Source of the DNA: Trichormus sp. NMC-1
GTDB taxonomy: Bacteria; Cyanobacteriota; Cyanobacteriia; Cyanobacteriales; Nostocaceae
Reading direction: 5' to 3'
NCBI RefSeq assembly: GCF_001858025.1
Contig: NZ_LZQD01000010.1
Coordinates: 1-43,485, forward strand
DNA length: 43,485 nucleotides
In this document: in pieces, positions 28,637 through 37,765 of the stretch
How the letters are laid out: each line of letters begins with the position of its first letter
How positions within the stretch are numbered: position 1 is the stretch's first letter
The notes under the pieces: model-generated
What the model was told of the DNA's origin: nothing
The model's database searches: none
What the model saw: the letters and a program-made list of their open reading frames with translations, nothing else
Made by a program: the position numbers and the translations under genes

Positions 28637-29800
28637 TCATAAAAGTCCGATGAGATGCAGCAAGCCTTGACCGGTGATTAACTCGATAATCAAGGCGATG
28701 AAACCTAGCATGGCAATTCGTCCATTCCAGACTTCGGCGCTAGTAGTCAGTCCCCACTCCCAACGCTCTTGGGGATACATTTTCACCTTTTTTTTCATTT
28801 GGGTGACTTGTGAGAGCTTGAGGTTAGGTTTTGTGAGCGAATCAATCACCAAGTCTGCTAGTGCTTGAATAAATACTGGATGGGTATTGGGAGCAGCGGC
28901 GCGACGGAAGTTGTGAATTCCTGCTTCTTCAGCTATTTCTCGATATTCAATATCAATTTCTTGCAGTGTTTCGATATGTTCGGAAACAAAACTAATCGGT
29001 ACAACTACCAAATCCTTCACTCCTTGTGCGCCTAGTTCTTTGAGTGCGTCTTCAGTATATGGTTGTAGCCATTCTACGGGGCCGACGCGACTTTGGTAAG
29101 CTAAGACATGAGGATTGGGACGATTGAGAGTTTGCATAATCAGCTGGGTGCATTCCTCAATTTCTTGCTGATAGGGATCACCTGCTTCTTCGACGTAACT
29201 TTTAGGAACGCCATGAGCGCTAAAGAAGATATGCACTCCATCAGGATGGGGAAATTGATTAAGTTGCTCCTTGATTAGTTCCGCCATTGCTTGCAGGTAG
29301 CCTGGTTGTTTGTACCAGGAAGGAATGACGGTGTATTCAAGGCGCTGAAGTTTGGGGTTTTGTTGCCACAATTGTTCTAACAGTCGAAAGCTAGAACCGC
29401 TCGTACTGATAGAAAATTGGGGATAAAGTGGCAGAATCACCAGTTTGTCGATGTTGTCTTGGGTTAGTTGTGCGATCGCTTCTTCTGTGTAAGGATGCCA
29501 ATAACGCATTCCTACATAAATATTGGCTTCTTTGCCCAAATTACCGAGTTGCGCTTTCAGTGCTTCCCCTTGTTCTTCGGTAATCCGCCGCAATGGAGAA
29601 CCACCACCGATGTACTTATAATTAGCCTGAGATGTCTTAGTTCGCCTGGTAGCAATCAGCCAAGCTAGAGGCTTTTGCATCCAGCGAAAGGGTAGGCGAA
29701 TAATTTCAGGATCAGAAAACAGGTTATATAAAAAGGGACCGACATCTTCTAATTTATCGGGTCCACCGAGATTGAGTAATAATACGCCTACACGACCCAT
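28637..29800 (-). CDS. hemH: Ferrochelatase with C-terminal CAB/HLIP domain
   Basis: A 387-residue protein. The chelatase part (about 1-320) has [11 protein letters not shown] at the start, [15 protein letters not shown], the active-site HG in [11 protein letters not shown] and [15 protein letters not shown] with the second metal ligand region. It inserts Fe2+ into protoporphyrin IX to make haem. The last 45 residues are a linker and one membrane helix with the chlorophyll-binding motif [13 protein letters not shown], seen in cyanobacterial and plastid ferrochelatases. The helix anchors it in the thylakoid membrane and may bind pigment. The gene is divergent from a methyltransferase gene, 93 bases away. 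Confidence 0.97.
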   Translation of the reverse strand: MGRVGVLLLNLGGPDKLEDVGPFLYNLFSDPEIIRLPFRWMQKPLAWLIATRRTKTSQANYKYIGGGSPLRRITEEQGEALKAQLGNLGKEANIYVGMRYWHPYTEEAIAQLTQDNIDKLVILPLYPQFSISTSGSSFRLLEQLWQQNPKLQRLEYTVIPSWYKQPGYLQAMAELIKEQLNQFPHPDGVHIFFSAHGVPKSYVEEAGDPYQQEIEECTQLIMQTLNRPNPHVLAYQSRVGPVEWLQPYTEDALKELGAQGVKDLVVVPISFVSEHIETLQEIDIEYREIAEEAGIHNFRRAAAPNTHPVFIQALADLVIDSLTKPNLKLSQVTQMKKKVKMYPQERWEWGLTTSAEVWNGRIAMLGFIALIIELITGQGLLHLIGLL

Positions 29801-29893
29801 AGCAGTTACTTTCCCCCAATCCTTACAGTTTTTTTACTAATGTTAACAATATATCTTTATTAAATATAAAGCTTTATCAGCAGGAAAGATGCA

Positions 29894-30517
29894 ATGGCAA
29901 CTATTTTAAGAGACTTGAGTTATCGTTATCAGTGGCTATACGATGGAATATCACGTTTAGCAGCCTTGAGTGTGGGTGGTGAAGCGCGTTTCCGGCAATT
30001 ACCGTTGCAAGGCTTAACACTTGACTCAGATACTCAAATTCTAGACTTATGTTGTGGCAGTGGTCAAGCCACGCAATTTTTGGTGAACTCATCACAAAAT
30101 GTCACAGGGCTGGATGCTTCGCCGTTATCTTTACAACGTGCTTGTAAGAATGTGCCTAATGCTACTTATGTAGAAGCTTTTGCGGAAGATATGCCTTTTG
30201 CAGATAATTTATTTGATGTGGTGCATACCAGCGCGGCGTTACATGAGATGCACCCTGAACAATTAAGAAAAATCATTCAACAGGTTTATCGGGTGTTGAA
30301 GCCGGGGGGCGTATTCACATTGGTAGATTTTCACCCACCGACAAATCCCATATTCTGGCCTGGGTTGTCGGTGTTTTTCTGGTTGTTTGAAACGGAAACA
30401 GCTTGGGAGTTATTAAAGACTGATTTACCTGGTTTGTTAAGAGAGTATGGGTTTGAGGTGGGTGAACCAAGTTTGTATGCGGGTGGTAGTTTACAGGTGA
30501 TACAGGGAAAGAAATAG
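29894..30517 (+). CDS. Class I SAM-dependent methyltransferase
   Basis: A 207-residue protein with the Methyltransf_11 pattern: motif I ILDLCCGSGQATQFL, the acidic SAM-ribose contact in GLDASPLSL, FAEDMPFADNLFDVVH, and VLKPGGVFTLVDFHPP. Substrate unknown. It is divergent from hemH, and a promoter pair should lie in the 93-base gap. It converges on argJ. Confidence 0.9.
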   Translation: MATILRDLSYRYQWLYDGISRLAALSVGGEARFRQLPLQGLTLDSDTQILDLCCGSGQATQFLVNSSQNVTGLDASPLSLQRACKNVPNATYVEAFAEDMPFADNLFDVVHTSAALHEMHPEQLRKIIQQVYRVLKPGGVFTLVDFHPPTNPIFWPGLSVFFWLFETETAWELLKTDLPGLLREYGFEVGEPSLYAGGSLQVIQGKK

Positions 30518-30595
30518 AGGGGTTTTCAACGCGGAGGTTTTTTAAATGAGCAGTTTGTATTATTGCAAAAATTTCAATTAAATTGAATACTTCCC

Positions 30596-30628
30596 AGATC
30601 CCCGACTTCTTCAAGAAATCAGGGATCT
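30596..30628. repeat. 33-base palindromic repeat, copy 2
   Basis: Diverged copy of 10191-10223, with AAGAAATCAGGGATCT as its right arm. It sits between the convergent methyltransferase and argJ genes, 9 bases before the argJ stop, and could terminate one or both. Confidence 0.75.
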
Positions 30629-30637
30629 AAACTAAAA

Positions 30638-31903
30638 CTAAGTCGTATATTCTGCGTTAATTTTCACATAGTCATAACTCAAATCACAACCCCAAGCTTT
30701 ACCTGTGCCATGACCATTACCGACGCTGACGGAAATTAATACTGTATCCTTTTGAAGATAAGCACCTGCTGCTGCTTGTTTCAAATATGCACTTGCGGCT
30801 GCTTTATCAAACGGTAAAGGTTGACCATTTTCAAAAAGTAAGAAATCGCCTAATTTAATTTGCAAATTATCTTGCTCAAAAGGTACTCCAGCACGTCCAG
30901 CAGCGCCGGCGATACGTCCCCAATTGGGATCACGTCCAAAGATTGCAGATTTAACTAAAGAAGAGCCAGCAATGGTTTTGGCGATTTGTCTGGCTGCTGT
31001 TTCATCGTTGGCACCGCTGACTTGTACTTCTACTAAGCAAGTTGCACCTTCACCGTCACGAGCGATCGCTTTGGCTAAATGCTGGCATACTGCTGTTAGC
31101 ATGGCTTCTAATTTCTCGGCTTCTGGTCCCATTTCTGTAATTGCTGGGGTGCGAGATTGACCATTGGCTAAAGCTATTAAGCTATCATTGGTGCTGGTAT
31201 CACCATCAACGGTAATAGAATTGAAACTTCTATCTGCGGCTCTTGTTAACATTTGTTGCCAAAGGCTAGATGAAACAGCCGCATCACAGGTGACAAATGC
31301 CAGCATGGTGGCCATGTTGGGATGTATCATACCAGAACCTTTGGCAATGCCGCCAATTCTGACGGGGCGTTGGCGTAGCCCGCCGGAGGCATCGCCGATA
31401 GTTGTTTCTAAAGCAATTGATTTTTTGACTAAATCTGTGGTGATAATTGCTCCAGCAGCCGCATCTGAGCCTGTTTCTGAAAGTGCAGCAACTACTTTAG
31501 GTATACCACTTCGCAGTATATCCATTTTAATCCTTTGACCAATTACGCCTGTAGAAGCTAGTAAAATCGCTTCCGGGGAAATACCCAATTCTTTGGCTAA
31601 TAAATCTGCACTTTCTAGGGTATCTTTGACTCCTTGGCTACCTGTGGCGGCGTTGGCTTGTCCAGCGTTGCAGAGTATAGCTCTGGCGCTATGTTTGGCT
31701 TGTAAACGTTGACGGCAATAGTCCACACAAGCGGCTTTAACGTGGCTAGTTGTGAATACACCGGCAGCGATCGCATCCACATCTGACAATATTAATGCTA
31801 AATCCGGCAATCCTGAAGGTTTTAGTCCGGCGGTAATTCCCGCTGCTCGATACCCTCTAGCTGCTGTGACTCCACCAGTAATTTCCTGCCAGTCTTCCAT
31901 CAT
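30638..31903 (-). CDS. argJ: Arginine biosynthesis bifunctional protein ArgJ
   Basis: A 421-residue protein that makes N-acetylglutamate from ornithine-borne or acetyl-CoA acetate in arginine synthesis. It self-cleaves between Ala198 and Thr199 in KGSGMIHPNMATMLAF, and Thr199 is the nucleophile. Also present are the STGVIGQ and GRDPNWGRIAGAAGRAG motifs. Start: ATG at 31903, with another ATG as the second codon. Odd feature: residues 171-179 (DASGGLRQR), before PVRIGGIAKGSG, come from a small dispersed repeat inserted in frame. The insertion lies about 20 residues before the cleavage site; the enzyme is probably still active since the frame and all motifs are kept. Confidence 0.95.
   Translation of the reverse strand: MMEDWQEITGGVTAARGYRAAGITAGLKPSGLPDLALILSDVDAIAAGVFTTSHVKAACVDYCRQRLQAKHSARAILCNAGQANAATGSQGVKDTLESADLLAKELGISPEAILLASTGVIGQRIKMDILRSGIPKVVAALSETGSDAAAGAIITTDLVKKSIALETTIGDASGGLRQRPVRIGGIAKGSGMIHPNMATMLAFVTCDAAVSSSLWQQMLTRAADRSFNSITVDGDTSTNDSLIALANGQSRTPAITEMGPEAEKLEAMLTAVCQHLAKAIARDGEGATCLVEVQVSGANDETAARQIAKTIAGSSLVKSAIFGRDPNWGRIAGAAGRAGVPFEQDNLQIKLGDFLLFENGQPLPFDKAAASAYLKQAAAGAYLQKDTVLISVSVGNGHGTGKAWGCDLSYDYVKINAEYTT
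31367..31395. repeat. Small dispersed repeat inserted within argJ
   Basis: About 29 bases reading GGCGTAGCCCGCCGGAGGC at the core. This belongs to the family of very small mobile repeats described in Nostoc punctiforme and relatives. It adds about 27 bases (9 codons) to argJ. The length is judged from the usual ArgJ sequence at this position. Confidence 0.6.
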
Positions 31904-32173
31904 TTTTCCTCACATATTCTATAGTTTGGGAGATTGTTTCGACTTTTACCGCTTGCGGCTCTCGTCAGCTATCCCGTATTTATCCTTTATTGTGAGTTTA
32001 TCTGGTGATGGCAATCTTGCACCAGCCGATAATTATCTTTATGCTTTTTGGCAGTATTAATAGTGACATTATCACATTCGCAATCATAAAATGGATTGAG
32101 TTATTGGTAAGTAGGTGGACGTGAGATAACCAAAATGTGTGAAGAAAAGTAAAATCGCCCAAAACTCTCTTCC

Positions 32174-32201
32174 TGTTCCCTGTTCCCTGTTCCCTGTTCC
32201 C
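32174..32201. repeat. Heptamer array (TGTTCCC)4
   Basis: Reverse complement of the GGGAACA unit at 123-165. It lies in the long gap between argJ and gatB (31904-32984). Confidence 0.93.
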
Positions 32202-32329
32202 TTGCCCCAACGACAATTTTTAACGCCCACCTACTTAAGTAACAATAACTATATTTTCAAATCCTAGACAACTATTAGACTAACTTGCCTTACTTACTAA
32301 TACTGAAGTTAAGGATAAAGATTAAAAAA

Positions 32330-32419
32330 GAGAGCCAATTGAATAGCTCTCCAAATCATCAGGGTGCATCTACTTATCACACTATAACATTTTTAGTGTG
32401 TGGGGTGAAGCCCCTTTTT
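32330..32419 (+). ncRNA. Candidate small RNA, unit 1
   Basis: Stem GAGAGC (32330-32335) pairs with GCTCTC (32346-32351) around a 10-base loop, and the conserved single strand CAAATCATCAGGGTGCATCT follows. Then comes a second perfect hairpin, CACACTA/TAGTGTG (32378-32400). A terminator hairpin, GGGGTGAAGCCCC, ends in TTTTT (32402-32419). Total about 90 bases. A second unit 273 bases downstream keeps the first stem and the 21-base tail but changes the loop and the terminator. The direction is set by the terminator. No convincing promoter boxes seen. Possibly related to the tandem NsiR1 RNAs of heterocystous cyanobacteria, which I cannot confirm. Confidence 0.5.
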
Positions 32420-32602
32420 GAGAAATTTTATAAAAAATTCTGCCAATTATTTTCATTTTGGGCTGCAAACATTACTCTTTTAAGTGATGTTTTGTCAACT
32501 ATATTTTGCAGACTTTATCAAAGCAACACAATTGCGACTTTTTTCCCAATTCACTTACCCGTGATTTCTGAATTCACAAAGCAGTAGATTTTCAAAAAGA
32601 AA

Positions 32603-32693
32603 GAGAGCCACTTAGGTAGCTCTCCAAATCATCAGGGTGCATCTATTCAGCAGAGTATATCACTTAAGGGATGAGGGGTATTACCCATTTTTT
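32603..32693 (+). ncRNA. Candidate small RNA, unit 2
   Basis: Stem GAGAGC (32603-32608) pairs with GCTCTC (32619-32624), the loop is CACTTAGGTA, and the same 21-base tail follows (32625-32645). After a variable stretch, GGGT-ATT-ACCC (32676-32686) and ATTTTTTC form a terminator-like end. A TAGATT box (32585-32590) lies about 13 bases before the stem and could be a -10 element. Confidence 0.5.
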
Positions 32694-32743
32694 CAATTTT
32701 TTGCCAAAATATGGGATGAAATAACCAAATAAATTACCTTTGC

Positions 32744-32773
32744 TATAGAGACATTGTGTGCAACGTCTCTATA
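32744..32773. repeat. Palindromic repeat (TATAGAGAC/GTCTCTATA)
   Basis: A nine-base perfect stem with an inner TTG/CAA pairing around TGTG. It resembles the widespread GAGACGTTGC-type cyanobacterial palindromes. Intergenic, downstream of the small-RNA-like units. Confidence 0.7.
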
Positions 32774-32887
32774 TTGGTGTGCGATTGCTGATGATTGGCG
32801 TTTAAACGGATATTGTCTGAATTATAGCCGTGGACAGGGTGGTTAGGACATCAATTGATAATGAAATTCCCACTACAAGAGGGTTTT

Positions 32888-32937
<50 letters not shown>

Positions 32938-32984
32938 CATATCGGGGAAACAACTTAATGATCACTGCTGAAGTGAACCTGTAA

Positions 32985-34460
32985 TTAAGCATTAAGTTTC
33001 TTTTCCACCAATTCATTAGTCAGTTTTGGTTCAGCACGTTTACCGGTCTTTTTCAGCACTTGTCCCACAAAGAAACCTTTGAGGTTAGTGTTACCACCAC
33101 GATACTTTTCTAGCTGTTGGGGATTTTCGGCGAGAACTTGATCAATGATGGGTTCTAGTATAGTAGGATCACTAATTAACTCCTGACCAGCAAAAGCTTT
33201 TTCTGGAGAAACACCACTCAATAAATCCGTGAGTTTTTCCTTAGCTTGAGCGTTGCTAATTTTACCAGTTTCAATGCGAGTGATCACATCTGCAAGGTGA
33301 GCGGGAGTTAAAGCAATTTCTGCAATGGTGAGTTTTTGTTTGTTGAGGTAAGCAGCGATATCTTGGGTAATCCAGTTAGCCGCAGATTTAGGATTTGCAC
33401 CAGATTTGATCGCACTTTCAAAATAATCAGCTACCGAACTATCTTCTGTCAAGACTCGTGCATCATAAGCCGAAAGTCCCAACTCATTTTCATAATGATG
33501 GCGTTTTTGCGCGGGTAGTTCCGGTAATTCACTCAACCAAGTTGCTAATTGTTGCTCACTCACTTGAATTGGTGCTAAATCTGGTTCTGGGAAATAACGA
33601 TAATCGCTAGAACCTTCTTTAATCCGCATACTAATTGTGCGTTGTGAACCTTCTTCCCACAAGCGCGTTTCTTGAACAATCTTTTCTCCTGATTCATTGG
33701 CAGCGATTTGGCGTTCAATTTCATAGTCTATCGCCTTTTGGATAGCGCTAAAGGAGTTCATGTTCTTGATTTCTACCTTCGTCCCAAATTCCTTTCTTCC
33801 CACAGGACGAACAGAAATATTCACATCGCAACGCAGAGAACCTTCTTGCATATTTCCATCACTGACACCAAGATAGCGCACAATCCGGCGTAGTTCAGAG
33901 GCATATTCAGCAGCTTCTTGTCCAGAACGCAAATCAGGTTCCGAGACGATTTCTACCAATGGTACACCTGCGCGGTTATAGTCTACCAGAGAATATGTAG
34001 AACCGGAAAGTCTTTCACTTCCTGCGTGTACGAGTTTTCCCGCATCTTCTTCCATGTGTAAGCGGGTAATACCAATGCGTTTGCGGGTTGGGTTTCCAGC
34101 ATCATCTACTAATTCAATTTCTATCCAACCGTGTTCGGCTATGGGTAAGTCATATTGAGAAATTTGATAGTTTTTGGGTAAGTCAGGATAAAAATACTGT
34201 TTACGGTCAAATTTGCTATATCTAGCGATTTGACAATTTAGCGCCAAACCAGTTTTGACAGCGTATTCTAGAACTTTGGCGTTAAGTACGGGCAAAACTC
34301 CTGGTAAACCCATACACACCGGGTCAATGTTGGTATTGGGTTCAGCACCAAATGCGGTGGAACTGTTGGAGAAAATTTTGGTGTTGGTGCTGAGTTGACA
34401 ATGGGTTTCTAAACCGATAATTGCTTCGTATTCAGTTTTTACGGGTGTGGCTGTGGTCAT
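32985..34460 (-). CDS. gatB: Asp-tRNA(Asn)/Glu-tRNA(Gln) amidotransferase subunit B
   Basis: A 491-residue protein of normal length. EAIIGLETHCQLSTNTKIFS begins the GatB cradle, followed by GLPGVLPVLN, DRKQYFYPDLPKNYQISQYD and GSLRCDVNISVRP. The C-terminal YqeY-like helical tail ends ENPQQLEKYRGGNTNLKGFF and GQVLKKTG. With GatA and GatC it converts misacylated Glu-tRNA(Gln) to Gln-tRNA(Gln), the only route to Gln-tRNA in cyanobacteria. gatA and gatC are not in this window. A 19-base stretch inside it (34222-34240) recurs at the devC duplication junction. Confidence 0.97.
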   Translation of the reverse strand: MTTATPVKTEYEAIIGLETHCQLSTNTKIFSNSSTAFGAEPNTNIDPVCMGLPGVLPVLNAKVLEYAVKTGLALNCQIARYSKFDRKQYFYPDLPKNYQISQYDLPIAEHGWIEIELVDDAGNPTRKRIGITRLHMEEDAGKLVHAGSERLSGSTYSLVDYNRAGVPLVEIVSEPDLRSGQEAAEYASELRRIVRYLGVSDGNMQEGSLRCDVNISVRPVGRKEFGTKVEIKNMNSFSAIQKAIDYEIERQIAANESGEKIVQETRLWEEGSQRTISMRIKEGSSDYRYFPEPDLAPIQVSEQQLATWLSELPELPAQKRHHYENELGLSAYDARVLTEDSSVADYFESAIKSGANPKSAANWITQDIAAYLNKQKLTIAEIALTPAHLADVITRIETGKISNAQAKEKLTDLLSGVSPEKAFAGQELISDPTILEPIIDQVLAENPQQLEKYRGGNTNLKGFFVGQVLKKTGKRAEPKLTNELVEKKLNA

Positions 34461-34570
34461 ATTATCATTTTTGCTGATTTTTGTTTAGGTTACTATTTTA
34501 GCCGTTTTGTTCTTTAACCGCGTTATCTCGCCTTTGTGGGAAAATCATTTTATACTTTAATTCAGCAACA

Positions 34571-35038
34571 CTATACTCCATAGAAATCCTCATCCAGAAT
34601 TTGTTCAATCGAAAAAGGACAAACCATAGGATACTCGCTCTCTTCTGGTACACGAACCCCAAATTTAGCAAGTTTACCTTCCTTAATTGCTAGTTTACGA
34701 GCATCGGGATAGGCTTTTTCCACCGCTTCTATCAAGAAACTTTTGAGAGAGGGGGTATCTGTCAGATTGTCGAGAACTCGCTGACGATGTTCCACAACCG
34801 AACTGTACCAACTTGCTTTCATTGAATCTGGTACATTATGCTGAATCTTTAACTTGAGTAAGTGAGCTAACAAGATTTTGAGATTGCTTCTGAGCGCATT
34901 CTTCTCTGATTTACCCAAATCTACTAGTTCCTCAATCAAATGCTCAATATCTAGCGATCCAAATTCATGATTTTGTAACTGCTGAATCGTTTGCTCAATC
35001 CATAATTGCAAATCGTGATCGTATAGCGTGTTAGACAT
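34571..35038 (-). CDS. DUF29 family protein
   Basis: A 155-residue soluble helical protein. The pattern YDHDLQLWIEQTIQQLQN at the start, then LIEELVDLGKSEKNALRSNL, LAHLLKLKIQ and W..SV.EHR, is typical of DUF29, a family abundant in cyanobacteria and without established function. It stands alone, 110 bases upstream of gatB on the same strand. Confidence 0.9.
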   Translation of the reverse strand: MSNTLYDHDLQLWIEQTIQQLQNHEFGSLDIEHLIEELVDLGKSEKNALRSNLKILLAHLLKLKIQHNVPDSMKASWYSSVVEHRQRVLDNLTDTPSLKSFLIEAVEKAYPDARKLAIKEGKLAKFGVRVPEESEYPMVCPFSIEQILDEDFYGV

Positions 35039-35124
35039 CTTTCAGATTCGCTTATTGACTACTTATGTCTTTATATTTAATATTTTAGCTCATAAGTTTT
35101 AAATATTCTCTCAATGCTAAACCC

Positions 35125-35805
35125 CTAGATTACCAAATATCCATCTTCCATTTTTACAATTCTATCTGCAATATCTAAAATCCGGTTATCATGAGTAACT
35201 AACAAAATAGTACAACCTTGTTCTTTTGCTAATTGCTGCATTAAATTAACTACATCTCTACCAGATTTACTATCTAAAGCTGCTGTCGGTTCATCTGCTA
35301 ACACTAACTTAGGATGATGTACCAAAGCACGCGCAATAGCTACTCGTTGTTTTTGTCCTCCTGAAAGATTATCAGGATAATAATTTAGTCTTTCACCTAA
35401 ACCCACAGTTGTTAACATTGCTGCGGATTTTGCTTGTGCTTCTCGAAAGGAAATAGTATGATCATTTTCAAAAGGCATTTGTACATTTTGTTGAGCATTT
35501 AGAAAACCCAAAAGGTTATGTGCTTGAAAAATATAACCGATATTTCGACGCACCTGTATCATTGCATCTTTACTAGCACCATAAATTTCTTTACCTAATA
35601 TTTTTAGACTTCCTGATTGTAAAGAACGCAAACTACCAATTAAAGTAAGTAAAGTAGTTTTTCCTGAACCAGAAGGCCCAGTCATAATTACAATTTCTCC
35701 TGGTTGTATTTCCAGATTAATATCAAAGAGAATTTGTTTTTTTAATGCACCTTCACCATAATAGTGATTAACATTAGAAATAGAAATTGCAGGTAAAGTA
35801 TTCAT
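35125..35805 (-). CDS. devA: DevA-type ABC exporter ATP-binding protein
   Basis: A 226-residue ABC ATPase of the MacB/LolD/DevA type. Walker A GPSGSGKTT, Q-loop FQAHNLLGF, signature LSGGQKQR, Walker B LVLADEPTAALD and the switch His in LVTHDNR are all intact. It powers the DevC permease 73 bases upstream in the transcript. In heterocystous cyanobacteria DevBCA-type pumps export glycolipids or other envelope components with a TolC-like channel. Several paralogues exist per genome, so the substrate here is open. Confidence 0.92.
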   Translation of the reverse strand: MNTLPAISISNVNHYYGEGALKKQILFDINLEIQPGEIVIMTGPSGSGKTTLLTLIGSLRSLQSGSLKILGKEIYGASKDAMIQVRRNIGYIFQAHNLLGFLNAQQNVQMPFENDHTISFREAQAKSAAMLTTVGLGERLNYYPDNLSGGQKQRVAIARALVHHPKLVLADEPTAALDSKSGRDVVNLMQQLAKEQGCTILLVTHDNRILDIADRIVKMEDGYLVI

Positions 35806-35878
35806 GTTAGTTAGGGTTTAGTAATTGAACACAGATAAACGCAGATAAACACAGATGTTTTCCTTTTAGCTGACTACT

Positions 35879-37042
35879 TCAAAAAACATCAGCAGGATCA
35901 GCAGATTGTAATTTTTGCATCGCTATTAAAGCCGAAATTGAACACATCAAAGTTGTGAGAATGAAGATAAATATGGCTCTATCTACAGTCATTATTATCG
36001 GTAATAATGTTGCTTGACGAGTCATCAGATATAAACCTTGAGAAATTGCAAACCCAGGAATAAAACCGATAGCTGCTAAAATTAAAGCTTCTTGAAAGAC
36101 AATAACAAGTAAATAGTTATTTTTAAAACCTATTGCTTTTAAAGTTGCATATTCTGGTAAATGATCAGAAACATCACTATAAAGAATTTGATAAACAATT
36201 ACCGCACCAACTACAAAGCCAATTATTGCACCTAATGTAAATGTAAATCCTACAGGTGTGCTAGTATTCCAAAAGCTTTTTTCTTTAGCTACGAATTCCT
36301 GTTTGGAAAGAACTTGGACATCATTTGGTAAATTAGCTTTTAAATTTGCAATTACCCAATTTACATCTGCACCAGGTTCTAGCTTGATTAATCCAAAATC
36401 TATTAATCCTTTTTTTCGTCTTTTGTTAGCGAATAAACGCAGAAAGTTCACATCACTAGTGATAATATTACCATTCACACCAAATGAAGTTCCTAACCTG
36501 AATAAACCAACAACATTAATTTGACGGTTGTTTAATTCTGTCGTGACTCCATTATTATTTTCAAAGTGAGAAACAATAGTCCCAAATTCTTTACGGGAAC
36601 TACGATCAAATAAAACTGTATCTGGTTCTTTCAGGTAGTTTAAGTTGTCTTGTACACCAGTTAAATTAACGACTTTTTCTTCTGGATTAAAACCGATAGC
36701 GAAAATTCTCCAAGTCTGTTGATTATCAGGATTTTTCCAGGGAATAGAATCTAAATAAATCGGACTAACTGATTGCACTCCGGTAAAACCTAATGCTTGA
36801 TATAATCTTCTTTGAGAAAATTGATCAAGAGAAATTAAAGCTTTATAACGAGAACTTACGAGTACAATTTCCCCTTCTAAACTATTATGTAATTGTACCG
36901 CACCATCAAATAAAGCTTCACGAATTCCCAGTTGCAAAAACATCAAAACATCTGCAAAAGCAATTCCAGCAATAGCTACTCCCATTCTGGCTTTTTCTCG
37001 TGATAGTTGTAACCACGCAAGAGGTATTTTCCTTTTCCACAT
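35879..37042 (-). CDS. devC: DevC-type ABC exporter permease
   Basis: A 387-residue FtsX/MacB-like permease. One helix lies near the N-terminus (GVAIAGIAFADVLMFLQLGI), then a large extracytoplasmic domain (about 45-255), then three C-terminal helices. It starts at the ATG at 37042 (MWKRKIPLAWLQLSREKARM). The gene looks complete. Its first 76 codons and 240 bases of upstream DNA are repeated exactly just upstream, between it and devB. The operon order would be devB, devC, devA. Confidence 0.92.
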   Translation of the reverse strand: MWKRKIPLAWLQLSREKARMGVAIAGIAFADVLMFLQLGIREALFDGAVQLHNSLEGEIVLVSSRYKALISLDQFSQRRLYQALGFTGVQSVSPIYLDSIPWKNPDNQQTWRIFAIGFNPEEKVVNLTGVQDNLNYLKEPDTVLFDRSSRKEFGTIVSHFENNNGVTTELNNRQINVVGLFRLGTSFGVNGNIITSDVNFLRLFANKRRKKGLIDFGLIKLEPGADVNWVIANLKANLPNDVQVLSKQEFVAKEKSFWNTSTPVGFTFTLGAIIGFVVGAVIVYQILYSDVSDHLPEYATLKAIGFKNNYLLVIVFQEALILAAIGFIPGFAISQGLYLMTRQATLLPIIMTVDRAIFIFILTTLMCSISALIAMQKLQSADPADVF

Positions 37043-37282
37043 AAAAGCAATCCTAAATCATTTATAAAAATCTTTTTTCTTCTCTCTGCGTTCTCTGCGT
37101 CTCTGCGTGAGATAAAAAAATAAATTTATGTACTCTAGCGGAGACTACACAAATAAAATATTAGTATTCAAGATAAAATTGAGAAAAATAACCGCAAATA
37201 CAAGTACTTTAACTCACATCTTGCACCTGGCGACTGGAAGTCGCGGCTAGACAGACAAAACCCGCCTACGCGGGTTTGAAAC
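36817..37282. repeat. 466-bp direct repeat, copy A (devC 5' end)
   Basis: Identical to 37300-37765 (constant offset 483), with 17 bases between the copies. It covers the first 75 codons of devC, its leader, and the left half of a foldback element up to the hairpin AAACCCGCCTACGCGGGTTT. Confidence 0.95.
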
Positions 37283-37299
37283 TAGCGATTTGACAATTT

Positions 37300-37525
37300 A
37301 AAATTGATCAAGAGAAATTAAAGCTTTATAACGAGAACTTACGAGTACAATTTCCCCTTCTAAACTATTATGTAATTGTACCGCACCATCAAATAAAGCT
37401 TCACGAATTCCCAGTTGCAAAAACATCAAAACATCTGCAAAAGCAATTCCAGCAATAGCTACTCCCATTCTGGCTTTTTCTCGTGATAGTTGTAACCACG
37501 CAAGAGGTATTTTCCTTTTCCACAT
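37300..37525 (-). pseudogene. devC 5' fragment (duplicate)
   Basis: Encodes the first 75-76 residues of DevC from the same ATG and leader, then runs into the junction and stops right after SLDQF. It has the first helix but lacks the remaining permease. If transcribed with devB it would be translated as a short membrane peptide. Confidence 0.9.
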
Positions 37526-37765
37526 AAAAGCAATCCTAAATCATTTATAAAAATCTTTTTTCTTCTCTCTGCGTTCTCTGCGTCTCTGCGTGAGATAAAA
37601 AAATAAATTTATGTACTCTAGCGGAGACTACACAAATAAAATATTAGTATTCAAGATAAAATTGAGAAAAATAACCGCAAATACAAGTACTTTAACTCAC
37701 ATCTTGCACCTGGCGACTGGAAGTCGCGGCTAGACAGACAAAACCCGCCTACGCGGGTTTGAAAC
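37300..37765. repeat. 466-bp direct repeat, copy B
   Basis: Second copy of 36817-37282. This copy runs on into the complete foldback element and devB, so it probably shows the original upstream context of devC. No other gene lies between 37526 and 37850. Confidence 0.95.

Noticed and set aside
32285-32587. A 100-residue open frame in the argJ-gatB gap
   Set aside because: It spans the candidate small RNA, its terminator and AT-rich DNA, has no ribosome binding site, and looks unlike a protein.
34222-34240. An attachment (att) site shared by gatB and the devC junction
   Set aside because: The 19-base match lacks the inner symmetry of an att core and has no integrase nearby; templated filler at a duplication junction fits better.
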